A stretch of 15,367 nt of DNA from Planctomycetota bacterium (GTDB lineage Bacteria > Planctomycetota > Phycisphaerae > WQYP01), in assembly GCA_021852225.1 (NCBI GenBank), contig JAJZOA010000021.1:1-15367 (forward strand), written 5' to 3'. Below are positions 1 to 6,597 of the stretch, one piece after another. The position numbers and the translations under genes were made by a program. Numbering within the stretch: the first letter of the stretch is position 1; each line of letters starts with the position of its first letter. The notes under the pieces were generated by a model that was not told where the DNA came from, did no database searches, and saw only the letters and a list, made by a program, of their open reading frames with translations.

Positions 1-1849
1 TGTTGGAACCCATCAACGCCCGGTTGGCGTCGTCATGTTCCAGGAACGGGATCAGCGCGGCGGAAATGGCCACGACCTGCTTGGGTGAAATATCGACATA
101 ATTAATATCCGAACCGCGGGCCTGCTGAAGATCGCCATTGACACGGGCCAACAACAGGTCCTGTCGAACCTTGAGTGTTTTGGGATCCACGGTTTCCGGC
201 GGGGCCAGCACGGCTTTCATTTCCTCGTCCGCCCGCAGGTACTTCACCTGTCCGCTGACCTTGCCGTTTTCCACCACCCGATACGGTGTAATCAGGAAGC
301 CGTATTCATCAATGCCGGCATAAATGGACAGCGACGCAATCAGACCGATGTTCGTGCCTTCCGGCGTTTCAATCGGGCAGATGCGGCCATAATGGGAAAT
401 ATGCACATCGCGAACTTCAAAGCCAGCGCGTTTGCGGTTCAAACCGCCAGGCCCAAGGGCCGACAGGCGCCGTTCGTGCGTCAACTGGGAAAGCGGATTG
501 GTTTGGTCCACAACCTGTGAGAGTTCGCTTCGTCCGAAGAAAAATTCGATCGACGCGCTGATGCTCTTGGAATTGACCAGTTCCACAATCTTGGGATTTT
601 CATCCTGCGCCTTAGATGAAAGCCGTTCCTGAATGGTGCGGCGAAGTTTCAGAAAGCCTTTCCGCAGTTCTTCCTGGGCCAGCTCATCAATGGTGCGAAG
701 ACGACGGTTGCCCAGATGGTCAATATCATCCACGTAACCCTTATTGGCGCGCAATTCCATGATGTATTTGATGCTTCCAAGAATGTCTTCAGCGCGAAGC
801 GTCATGACATCTTCAGGCACATTTTGTTCAAACTTGCGGTTAATGCGGAAACGGCCCACGCGGCCCAGCCGGTAGCGGTTGGCATCAAAGAAGCGTTCTG
901 CGAAAAGGGTTTTGGCCTTGTCGTCATTCGGCGGATTGCCGGGGCGCAGTCGGCTGTAAATTTTCCGCAGGGCCTCTTTGTGGCTATGCGAATCATCTTC
1001 CTGAAGGGTATTAAGAATGACCGGGTCAATGACCTTTTCAATGACTTCCAGCTTCTTGACGCTGCTGGCCTGAATTTTGGCCACCCGGTCACCGATTTGC
1101 GTGCCGGCCTTTACCAGTTCTTCACCGGTTTGGGTATCAATAATGGAACCGACGGCATAATATTCGGGCTTAAGCTGGCCAACGGGCACGGACCGGGTTT
1201 CGTAAAATGCCTTGAGCAGCGACTCATCCGTGCCGAATTTTTCATCCATTGCACGAAGGAATGTGGTGGCGGGAATTTTACTGGATTGGTCAATCCGAAC
1301 AGCCAGAACGTCTTTCTTGGTGACGTTAATTTCAATCCAACTTCCGCGTTCCGGAATTACGCGGCAGGCGTGAAGCGGACGGTCGCCTTCCTGGGAGTCA
1401 ATGACAAAATCGACGCCCGGCGATCGGTGCAACTGGGATACAATCACACGTTCCGCGCCATTGATAATGAATTCGCCGCCGCCGGTCATAATCGGCACTT
1501 CGCCCAGGTAAATTGATTCTTCCTGAACGTCGGCCTTTCCCTTGCGGCTGAAACGCACCTTGATGCGCATGGGCATGCCGTAGGTCAGCCGCAGGGCGCG
1601 GCATTCATCCTGCGTGTAGCGGGCACGCTGAAGTTCGTAGCTGACATATTCGAGCTTCATGCTCTGGTCATAGGATTCAATCGGGAAGACTTCGCGCAGC
1701 AACGCCTCGATCCCTTCGTTCTTCCGTTTGTCGGGTTCAACACCAGACTGAAGAAAGCGCTTGTAAGCGGCGGTCTGCACTTGAATCAGGTTGGGAATTT
1801 CAAGAGCATCGCCACGCTTGGAATAGTCACGCACTTGCGTTATACGCAT
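1..1849 (-). CDS. rpoB: RNA polymerase beta subunit, N-terminal 616 residues (3' end outside window)
   Basis: Encodes the beta subunit of bacterial RNA polymerase, which forms much of the catalytic cleft. The frame is open from ATG at 1849 to the window edge with no stop. It reads through hallmark beta blocks: FPIESYDQSMKLEYVSYEL near the N-terminus, GGGEFIINGAERVIVSQLHR, the rifampicin-region block SELSQVVDQTNPLSQLTHER followed by RRLSALGPGGL, CPIETPEGTNIGLI, and finally IPFLEHDDANRALMGSN at the edge (about E. coli residue 684). The start is supported by AAGGTG five bases before ATG. In the rifampicin pocket the positions equivalent to E. coli Q513, D516, H526, R529 and S531 are unchanged, but F514-M515 is VV and N518 is T. 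No rplL lies directly upstream, unlike the common rplJL-rpoBC order. Identification is certain; only the C-terminal half is missing. Confidence 0.98.
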   Translation of the reverse strand, partial: MRITQVRDYSKRGDALEIPNLIQVQTAAYKRFLQSGVEPDKRKNEGIEALLREVFPIESYDQSMKLEYVSYELQRARYTQDECRALRLTYGMPMRIKVRFSRKGKADVQEESIYLGEVPIMTGGGEFIINGAERVIVSQLHRSPGVDFVIDSQEGDRPLHACRVIPERGSWIEINVTKKDVLAVRIDQSSKIPATTFLRAMDEKFGTDESLLKAFYETRSVPVGQLKPEYYAVGSIIDTQTGEELVKAGTQIGDRVAKIQASSVKKLEVIEKVIDPVILNTLQEDDSHSHKEALRKIYSRLRPGNPPNDDKAKTLFAERFFDANRYRLGRVGRFRINRKFEQNVPEDVMTLRAEDILGSIKYIMELRANKGYVDDIDHLGNRRLRTIDELAQEELRKGFLKLRRTIQERLSSKAQDENPKIVELVNSKSISASIEFFFGRSELSQVVDQTNPLSQLTHERRLSALGPGGLNRKRAGFEVRDVHISHYGRICPIETPEGTNIGLIASLSIYAGIDEYGFLITPYRVVENGKVSGQVKYLRADEEMKAVLAPPETVDPKTLKVRQDLLLARVNGDLQQARGSDINYVDISPKQVVAISAALIPFLEHDDANRALMGSN

Positions 1850-1867
1850 AGATTCACCTTTTAGTCA

Positions 1868-2056
1868 CTAAATCCGCAAATATCTGTTATGCGATCGGGA
1901 CCGACAAAATTGGAACTGATAACGGTGGGGGTAAGACAACACAAAATCTGCTTTGGCTTTCCATAGCCCATTATTGTACAACGGATTGACCACTGGATGC
2001 AAGTGGCGCGCCAAACCAATTATTTTTCCGCCAAATCGCGTTTTATCGTCCATCAT
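1868..2056 (-). CDS. Doubtful 62-residue ORF between the leader peptide and rpoB
   Basis: This frame starts in an ATGA overlap with the 19-residue leader ORF and ends 18 bases before the rpoB ATG. It is preceded by AAAAGTGAATCTATC, a near copy of the rpoB ribosome-binding region. The product is basic and aromatic, with no recognisable domain, signal peptide or repeat. It overlaps the best rpoB promoter candidate and its third codon positions show no clear bias. I list it because of the coupled arrangement, but a non-coding leader is the likelier reading. Confidence 0.15.
   Translation of the reverse strand: MMDDKTRFGGKIIGLARHLHPVVNPLYNNGLWKAKADFVLSYPHRYQFQFCRSRSHNRYLRI
1973..2002 (-). promoter_or_regulatory. 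Probable rpoB promoter
   Basis: On the minus strand TTGCAT (1997-2002) and TACAAT (1973-1978) are separated by 18 bases, a good sigma70-type match. Transcription would start near 1966 and leave a leader of about 117 bases before the rpoB ATG. The promoter lies inside the 62-codon ORF 1868-2056, which argues against that ORF being an important gene. A promoter here fits the absence of ribosomal protein genes upstream of rpoB. Confidence 0.5.
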
Positions 2057-2112
2057 GATAGATTCACTTTTACGTTAAACAATATCTCTTTTATAATTAT
2101 TTTCCGCTTCAT
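2053..2112 (-). CDS. Possible 19-residue leader peptide upstream of rpoB
   Basis: ATG at 2112 is preceded at five bases by a near-perfect Shine-Dalgarno, GGAGGA (2118-2123), one of the strongest in the window. The frame gives MKRKIIIKEILFNVKVNLS, a basic peptide rich in lysine and isoleucine, and ends in TGA overlapping the next ATG as ATGA. I recognise no family. The strong ribosome site and the coupling to the next frame are what support it; the length is too short for coding statistics. It could instead be chance sequence in an A/T-rich leader. Confidence 0.3.
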   Translation of the reverse strand: MKRKIIIKEILFNVKVNLS

Positions 2113-2136
2113 GCGCGTCCTCCATTAATTTACAGC

Positions 2137-2196
2137 GCCGCTCACCGTCAGTCCTTATGACGATTTGGGGCGAGCGGCCTTACGGTGGTGAGCCGC
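2137..2196. repeat. Overlapping inverted repeats able to form alternative hairpins
   Basis: GCCGCTC (2137-2143) pairs with GAGCGGC (2172-2178), enclosing a smaller hairpin of CGTCA (2146-2150) with TGACG (2158-2162). The same left arm, CGCTCACCGT (2139-2148), can instead pair with the interrupted complement ACGGTGGTGAGCCG (2182-2195). The two pairings exclude each other. If transcription towards rpoB begins upstream of here, this would form a switchable leader structure. No known riboswitch consensus is recognised. Confidence 0.35.
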
Positions 2197-2347
2197 CTGG
2201 ACAAGGTCTATGCCGACGGCAGTGAGGCAAAAATAATCTGGCTTACGTGGCGCAACCCAACCTATCGTCACCAGGCAGTGCGCCAAATACCTGAGGGCCG
2301 GTCAAGAAAATCGGGAACGGCCCACACATTTTTTTTACCGGTCAATT
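2160..2347 (+). pseudogene. Possible remnant of a plus-strand coding sequence
   Basis: The plus strand from about 2171 reads ASGLTVVSRLDKVYADGSEA, which resembles the opening strand of an ABC-transporter ATPase domain. It continues in frame to a stop at 2345-2347 without any Walker motif. There is no credible start codon or ribosome site. The patch is GC-rich compared with the A/T-rich leader on either side. It is followed by a terminator-like hairpin. I regard it as a weak hint of a decayed gene. Confidence 0.15.
2295..2336 (+). terminator. Terminator-like hairpin with T8 tract
   Basis: GGGCCG (2295-2300) and CGGCCC (2318-2323) form a perfect six-pair stem with a 17-base loop. After a five-base gap comes a run of eight T (2329-2336). 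The gap and large loop make it weaker than a textbook terminator. It would end plus-strand transcription before the tRNA gene. Confidence 0.35.
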
Positions 2348-2399
2348 GATTCCTCTTGCAGTCAATTTTTTTACTGCCGCAAATTCCGCTGCCCGCGAA

Positions 2400-2428
2400 T
2401 TGACGGCCACCACGGAAAATCTTAAACT
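2400..2428 (+). promoter_or_regulatory. tRNA-His promoter
   Basis: TTGACG (2400-2405) lies 17 bases before TAAACT (2423-2428). The predicted transcription start, near 2435, is about ten bases before the tRNA 5' end, as usual for a single tRNA gene. The -35 box matches consensus at five of six positions. Confidence 0.6.
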
Positions 2429-2444
2429 GCTGGACTTGCCTTAT

Positions 2445-2519
2445 GGTGGATTTAGCTCAGTTGGTTAGAGCACGGGGTTGTGATCCTCGGGGTCGCGGGT
2501 TCGAGTCCCGTAATCCACC
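2445..2519 (+). tRNA. tRNA-His, anticodon GTG
   Basis: The sequence folds as a complete cloverleaf. The acceptor stem GTGGATT (2446-2452) pairs with AATCCAC (2512-2518). The D-arm sequence is TAGCTCAGTTGGTTAGAGCA. The anticodon stem is CGGGG (2473-2477) with CCTCG (2485-2489), and the loop TTGTGAT gives anticodon GTG (2480-2482). The T arm is GCGGG-TTCGAGT-CCCGT (2495-2511). The histidine identity element is present: an extra G (2445) opposite discriminator C (2519). The 3' CCA is not encoded, since the next bases are C then T, so it must be added by nucleotidyltransferase. It is charged by HisRS. Confidence 0.97.
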
Positions 2520-2533
2520 CTTTTTTCAAAAAA
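2520..2533. terminator. T6/A6 tract between tRNA-His and nadE
   Basis: TTTTTTCAAAAAA (2521-2533) directly follows the tRNA. It gives six T on the plus strand after the stable acceptor stem and six T on the minus strand after the nadE stop. It probably serves as a bidirectional transcription-end region between convergent genes, although no separate GC-rich hairpin accompanies it. Confidence 0.4.
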
Positions 2534-2546
2534 CCGGCCAGAAGTC

Positions 2547-4232
2547 TCAGCCGTCAAAGCAAATTGGACCAGGATTGTAGCGCTGAGCTATCGGCATACG
2601 CCGACCATAGCCAAATGCCCGTGAGGTCACCTTCAAGCCCGGCGGCATCTGTTTGCGTTTATATTCATTGGTATCCACCAGGCGGGCCACCCGCATGACC
2701 AGGGCCTCATCCCAGCCCGCGGCGACAATTTCCGGGACTGACTTTTCTTCTTCCACATACATTTGCAGAATACCATCCAGCACATCGTAAGGGGGAAGGG
2801 AATCCTGGTCTTTCTGGTTCGGCCGCAATTCCGCACTCGGCGGTTTGGTCAGTGTGCTTTGCGGAATCGGGGGTGCCTTATTTTCGCCTGTGGCGCGGGT
2901 ATTGATATATTCCGCCAACGGATAGACCATCGTTTTGGGCACATCGCTGATCACCGCCAGGCCGCCGCACATATCACCATAAAGCGTGCAATAACCGGTG
3001 GCGATTTCACTTTTATTACCCGTCGTCAGCAGCAGATGGCCGAATTTATTGGAAAGGGACATCAGAATATTGCCGCGGATTCTGGCCTGGATATTTTCCT
3101 CGGCAATTCCCGGAGACAGGCCGTGAAATTCGTCCGCCAGCGCCGTTTCCATGGCGGCATGGACCGGTTCAATGGGAATAACCCGGTATTGAATTTTTAA
3201 TGCCAGCGCCAGCTGCGCGGCATCTGAAAGAGAATGGTCCGAACTGTAGCGCGACGGCAGTGCAATACCGGTGACATTGTTTGCGCCCAGGGCCGCGGCC
3301 GCCAGCGCGGCAACAACAGCCGAGTCTATTCCGCCTGAAATGCCCAATACCGCAGTCTTAAAGCCGCATTTACGCGCGTAATCGTTCAGGCCCATCACCA
3401 GAGCCGCATAAAGTGCGGTGATCCCGCTGGCGGGCGGGCGGCCCGAAAGTGGCGCAGTTTGACCCGCCGGAGGAATATCCACCAAAACCAGATCAGCGGC
3501 AAAATCCGCCGCCTGCGCCAGCGGTTGGCCATCGGCGGCAACTGCCAGCGAATTGCCGTCAAAAATCAGTTCGTCATTAGCGCCGACCTGATTCACATAC
3601 ACGACCGGCATTTTCCAGCGGCGCGCCTGATGGCTGACCAGCCGCCTGCGATAATCGTTCTTCCCAAGTACAAACGGAGAGGCGCTCATGTTTATCAGCA
3701 GGTCGGCACCGCCACGGGCCAACGCCTCCACCGGATTGAACGGATATAGCCGGCGGCCCACCAGTTCTTCATCATTCCAGAGGTCTTCGCAAATGGAAAG
3801 CCCGAGTTTTTTTCCCCGGTAATTCACCACTTCCACATTTGGGCCTGGCTCAAAATAGCGGCTTTCGTCAAACACATCGTAAGTCGGCAGCAGGCTTTTA
3901 CGGGCTTGGGCGGCAATCTGGCCATCCACAAGCAGCGCCGCCGTATTAAACAGGCGGCGACCGACCGTAGCCCTGTTTTCCTCGGCATATCCGACCAGAA
4001 CACCAATGCCTTTGGTGACACCTGCGATATGTGCCAGCGCATCGCGCATCTGTCCGAGAACCGCGGGCTTAAGCAGCAGGTCCCGCGGCGGATAGCCAAT
4101 CAGAGAAAGTTCGGGCGTGACCAAAAGATCGGCCCCGCCGGCACGCGCGGTTTCCGCCGCCGCCAGAATGGCGCGGGTGTTTCCCGCAATGTCGCCCACG
4201 GTTGGATTCAACTGGGCCATCGCAATGCGCAT
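2547..4232 (-). CDS. nadE: Glutamine-dependent NAD+ synthetase (561 aa)
   Basis: Catalyses the last step of NAD synthesis, ATP-dependent amidation of nicotinic acid adenine dinucleotide with ammonia from glutamine, in the cytosol. Two domains are visible. Residues 1-260 are a nitrilase-type glutaminase with the catalytic triad E41 (in TPELSLIGYPPRD), K112 (RKSLLPTYDVFDE) and C148 (GLSICEDLW). Residues 265-561 are the synthetase, with the ATP-pyrophosphatase loop SGGIDS at 299-304 and the NaAD/ATP-binding segment TTGNKSEIATGY followed by LYGDMCGG (403-424). The length is normal for the two-domain form. ATG at 4232 places the first strand MRIAMAQLNPTVGD where the family begins, though its ribosome site is weak. 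It lies 104 bases downstream of pdhB on the same strand, so it is probably the last gene of a pdhAB-nadE transcript, linking NAD supply to an NAD-reducing dehydrogenase. Confidence 0.96.
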   Translation of the reverse strand: MRIAMAQLNPTVGDIAGNTRAILAAAETARAGGADLLVTPELSLIGYPPRDLLLKPAVLGQMRDALAHIAGVTKGIGVLVGYAEENRATVGRRLFNTAALLVDGQIAAQARKSLLPTYDVFDESRYFEPGPNVEVVNYRGKKLGLSICEDLWNDEELVGRRLYPFNPVEALARGGADLLINMSASPFVLGKNDYRRRLVSHQARRWKMPVVYVNQVGANDELIFDGNSLAVAADGQPLAQAADFAADLVLVDIPPAGQTAPLSGRPPASGITALYAALVMGLNDYARKCGFKTAVLGISGGIDSAVVAALAAAALGANNVTGIALPSRYSSDHSLSDAAQLALALKIQYRVIPIEPVHAAMETALADEFHGLSPGIAEENIQARIRGNILMSLSNKFGHLLLTTGNKSEIATGYCTLYGDMCGGLAVISDVPKTMVYPLAEYINTRATGENKAPPIPQSTLTKPPSAELRPNQKDQDSLPPYDVLDGILQMYVEEEKSVPEIVAAGWDEALVMRVARLVDTNEYKRKQMPPGLKVTSRAFGYGRRMPIAQRYNPGPICFDG

Positions 4233-4332
4233 GCTTTATTTTTCCAGACTTTGGTTTCGCCGCAAAAAGCCGGAGCCTGCCCGTTTACGCCAGAGCGCAT
4301 CCGCCGTCCCCGGCCAATCACGCGCCCGGATT

Positions 4333-4350
4333 ATTTTCAGCCCTGAAAAT
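4333..4350. repeat. Perfect inverted repeat at the pdhB stop codon
   Basis: ATTTTCAG (4333-4340) and CTGAAAAT (4343-4350) are perfect eight-base complements with a two-base centre, and the repeat contains the pdhB stop. It is A/T-rich, so it is a weak terminator at most; an operator or a transcript-processing hairpin is equally possible. Nothing else is evident in the 104 bases between pdhB and nadE. Confidence 0.35.
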
Positions 4351-5323
4351 AGATCGCCTTTTTAATGCCCGCGGCCACACGGTTGACATCGGGCACAACA
4401 TGCTGAAGCAACGGTTTGCTGTAGGGCATTGGCACATCCAGAGAGGCAATCCGCACTACGGCATTATCCAGTGCATCCAGGCAATTTTCCTGTACGGCGG
4501 CGGCTATTTCAGACCCGACACCGCAGGTGGGATAGCCTTCTTCCACGGTGATGCAATACCCGGTTTTACGAACCGAGGCGAAAATAGCGTCGGTATCCAT
4601 CGGACGAAGCGTCCGCAGGTCCAGCACTTCCGCATCAATTCCATGGTCTTTGTGAAGCTGTTCCGCCGCGGCCAAAGCTGTCAGGCAGGTTTTGCCCCAG
4701 GCCACGACGGTGCAATCTTTTCCGGCCCGTTTAATATCCGCTTTGCCAAAAGGAATGGTGTATTCTTCGTCAGGCACTTCGCCACGATTCCCGTACATTG
4801 ATTCATTTTCCAGAAAAATAACCGGATCATCATCGCGAATTGCGGTTTTCAGAAGACCTTTGGCATCATAAGGTGTAGAGGGGATAACTACTTTCAGCCC
4901 CGGCACGTGAGTGTAAAGCGCATCAACCGTCCAGGAATGCGTGGCCGCCAACTGCTGGCCTGGCCCGGAAATACCGCGGAATACAATGGGTACTTTCACC
5001 TGCCCACCCGACATGTGGCGGACCTTGGGAGCGTTGTTGACCACCTGATCAAACGCGACCAGGGAAAATGAAAAGGTCATGAATTCAATAATCGGCCTCA
5101 TGCCGACCATCGCCGCGCCTACGCCAAGTCCGGCGAAACCCGATTCAGAAATAGGGGCATCGACCACGCGCATGGGACCGAATTTTGCCAGCATGCCCTG
5201 CGAAACTTTGTAAGCGCCGTCATATTCAGCCACTTCTTCACCCATCAGAAAAACGTCCGGGTCGCGCTGCATTTCTTCGCACATGGCCTGATTGAGGGCT
5301 TCACGAAACTGAATGACTGGCAT
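4337..5323 (-). CDS. pdhB: Pyruvate dehydrogenase E1 component, beta subunit (328 aa)
   Basis: Beta chain of the alpha2-beta2 thiamine-diphosphate E1 enzyme, which decarboxylates pyruvate and passes the acetyl group to lipoyl-E2. The transketolase pyrimidine-binding domain covers about residues 1-180: MGEEVAEYDGAYKVSQGML, then DAPISESGFAGLGVGAAM with the conserved glutamate E60 that activates the cofactor, and AATHS with H129. The C-terminal domain (about 195-320) has the typical EVLDLRTLRPMD block and VEEGYPTCGVGSEI. Length is normal. ATG at 5323 has AAAGGA (5331-5336) seven bases upstream. It follows pdhA by 77 bases. Acetoin or branched-chain dehydrogenase beta subunits are related, but the alpha partner is clearly PdhA-like. 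No E2 or E3 gene lies in the window. Confidence 0.94.
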   Translation of the reverse strand: MPVIQFREALNQAMCEEMQRDPDVFLMGEEVAEYDGAYKVSQGMLAKFGPMRVVDAPISESGFAGLGVGAAMVGMRPIIEFMTFSFSLVAFDQVVNNAPKVRHMSGGQVKVPIVFRGISGPGQQLAATHSWTVDALYTHVPGLKVVIPSTPYDAKGLLKTAIRDDDPVIFLENESMYGNRGEVPDEEYTIPFGKADIKRAGKDCTVVAWGKTCLTALAAAEQLHKDHGIDAEVLDLRTLRPMDTDAIFASVRKTGYCITVEEGYPTCGVGSEIAAAVQENCLDALDNAVVRIASLDVPMPYSKPLLQHVVPDVNRVAAGIKKAIYFQG

Positions 5324-5400
5324 GGGTAAATCCTTTGCATCTCTGGCGACTCAATTCGGCCGCCGGGTGTTATTTTGTTAAAAACCGGAACTCCGTCCGC

Positions 5401-6417
5401 TCAGGCCTGATAGGGTCCATACGGGTTGGAATAAATATCCTGCCACACTTCCTGATTATCCGGATATGGATCGGCGTCCGCCAAGGCATGGGCGGCCTCC
5501 ACCTGATTGTGAATTTCCTCGTTTATAGCCTGAACTTTTGCTTCATCCAGTGCGCCAGAATCGCGCAACTGTTTTTCCAGCCGACCAATGGGGTCATGTT
5601 CCTGATAACGGCCCACTTCTTCTTTGGTTCTGTATTTCTGCGGGTCGGACATGCTGTGGCCACGATAGCGATAGGTTTTAACATCCAGAAAGATGGATCC
5701 ATTGCCCTGGCGGCAATATTCGGCCGCGGAAAGAATCATTTTGTACATCGCGGTGCAATCCATGCCATCGACATCCTTGCCGGGAATGCCGAAAGCATCT
5801 CCACTGCGAAGCTTCAGGTCAGTTACCGCGGAATGACGGTGCAGATGCGTGCCCATGCCGTAGCCGTTGTTTTCCACCATAAATATGATGGGCAATTTGA
5901 ACAGTCCCGCCAGATTGAACGCCTCATGCAGCGCCCCCTGATTCATGGCGCCATCACCAAAATAGCAGAGCACCACACGGTCTTCCTTGCGGTATTTGAT
6001 GGCCCAGCCCAATCCAACCGCCAGCGGAACGTGCGCGCCAACTATGGCATGGCCGCCGAAGAAATTCTTCTGCACGTCAAAGAAGTGCATGGAACCACCC
6101 TTGCCATGCGAACAACCGGTCTTTTTTCCGTACAATTCCGCAAATAGAGAGCGGATATCCATACCCTTGGCAATGGCATGGCCATGGTCGCGATAAGCGG
6201 TAATGACATAATCCGTCGGGCGAACAGCCGCAATACTGCCGACAGCCACAGCTTCCTGTCCATTGTAAAGGTGGCAAAATCCGCCAATTTTCTGCTGCTG
6301 ATAGGACTGTGAACAGCGCGTTTCGAACTGCCGGATCAATGCCATCTGGCGGTACCATTCCAGCATCTGGGATACGGACGGTTCGACTTTTTGACTTGTT
6401 TCAACCATGGTCGTCAC
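5401..6417 (-). CDS. pdhA: Pyruvate dehydrogenase E1 component, alpha subunit (338 aa)
   Basis: Alpha chain of the heterotetrameric E1; it binds the diphosphate of thiamine diphosphate. From GTG at 6417 the product has IGGFCHLYNGQEAVAVG (44-60), TAYRDHGHAIAKGM (73-86), GKGGSMHFFD (105-114), FFGGHAIVGAHVPLA (119-133) and the cofactor motif running from GDGAMNQG (154-161) to ENNGYGMGT (182-190). YRYRGHSMSDP (249-259) matches the phosphorylation-loop sequence of mitochondrial PDH alpha. Start choice: AAGGTG (6423-6428) is five bases before GTG 6417 but 14 before ATG 6408, so GTG is preferred. The frame stays open to 6597, but that extra sequence matches no E1 N-terminus. It is first in the pdhA-pdhB-nadE unit. 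Confidence 0.94.
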   Translation of the reverse strand: MTTMVETSQKVEPSVSQMLEWYRQMALIRQFETRCSQSYQQQKIGGFCHLYNGQEAVAVGSIAAVRPTDYVITAYRDHGHAIAKGMDIRSLFAELYGKKTGCSHGKGGSMHFFDVQKNFFGGHAIVGAHVPLAVGLGWAIKYRKEDRVVLCYFGDGAMNQGALHEAFNLAGLFKLPIIFMVENNGYGMGTHLHRHSAVTDLKLRSGDAFGIPGKDVDGMDCTAMYKMILSAAEYCRQGNGSIFLDVKTYRYRGHSMSDPQKYRTKEEVGRYQEHDPIGRLEKQLRDSGALDEAKVQAINEEIHNQVEAAHALADADPYPDNQEVWQDIYSNPYGPYQA

Positions 6418-6568
6418 ATTGACACCTTTTTGCAAAAGACCGTAAACACACCGCTCCCGTTTAGTTACCGGCCCCGATGGCCGCTGGCAACTGACTCGCC
6501 AAAGCAACTTCCTCCAGTCCGCTGTGGAGTGCCCCCGGCCTGAAGCCGTTGACATAAACGACCCGTGC

Positions 6569-6597
6569 ATTTTAGTAGGTCCCGGCGGCCAAGCCAA
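6569..6597 (-). promoter_or_regulatory. Probable pdhA promoter
   Basis: On the minus strand TTGGCT (6592-6597) is 17 bases before TAAAAT (6569-6574). The -10 box matches at five of six positions and the -35 at four. The start would be near 6562, giving a leader of about 145 bases that contains an inverted repeat CTCCA (6512-6516)/TGGAG (6525-6529). Confidence 0.45.

Larger units (their letters stand above)
1848..2072 (-). repeat. Degenerate duplicate of the rpoB ribosome-binding/start region
   Basis: The segment just before the rpoB ATG, ATAGATTCACCTTTTA on the plus strand (1848-1863), recurs as ATAGATTCACTTTTA (2058-2072), differing by one deleted base, 210 bases further upstream. A second matching block, AATATCT, follows each copy (1879-1885 and 2081-2087) at different spacing. 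Both copies sit directly before an ATG on the minus strand. This looks like an old local duplication of the translation-initiation region, or convergent A/T-rich leader sequence. Confidence 0.5.

Noticed and set aside
716..1516. 266-codon open frame on the plus strand
   Set aside because: It is fully antisense to the rpoB coding sequence, which has unambiguous homology; the open frame is a by-product of its codon use.
4202..4801. 199-codon open frame on the plus strand
   Set aside because: Antisense to the pdhB end and the nadE start, with no ribosome site or family match.
5335..6147. 270-codon open frame on the plus strand
   Set aside because: Antisense to pdhA, with no ribosome site and no recognisable protein family.
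6418..6597. N-terminal extension of pdhA to ATG 6597
   Set aside because: The added 60 residues do not resemble any E1 alpha N-terminus and would overlap the likely promoter; AAGGTG favours GTG 6417.
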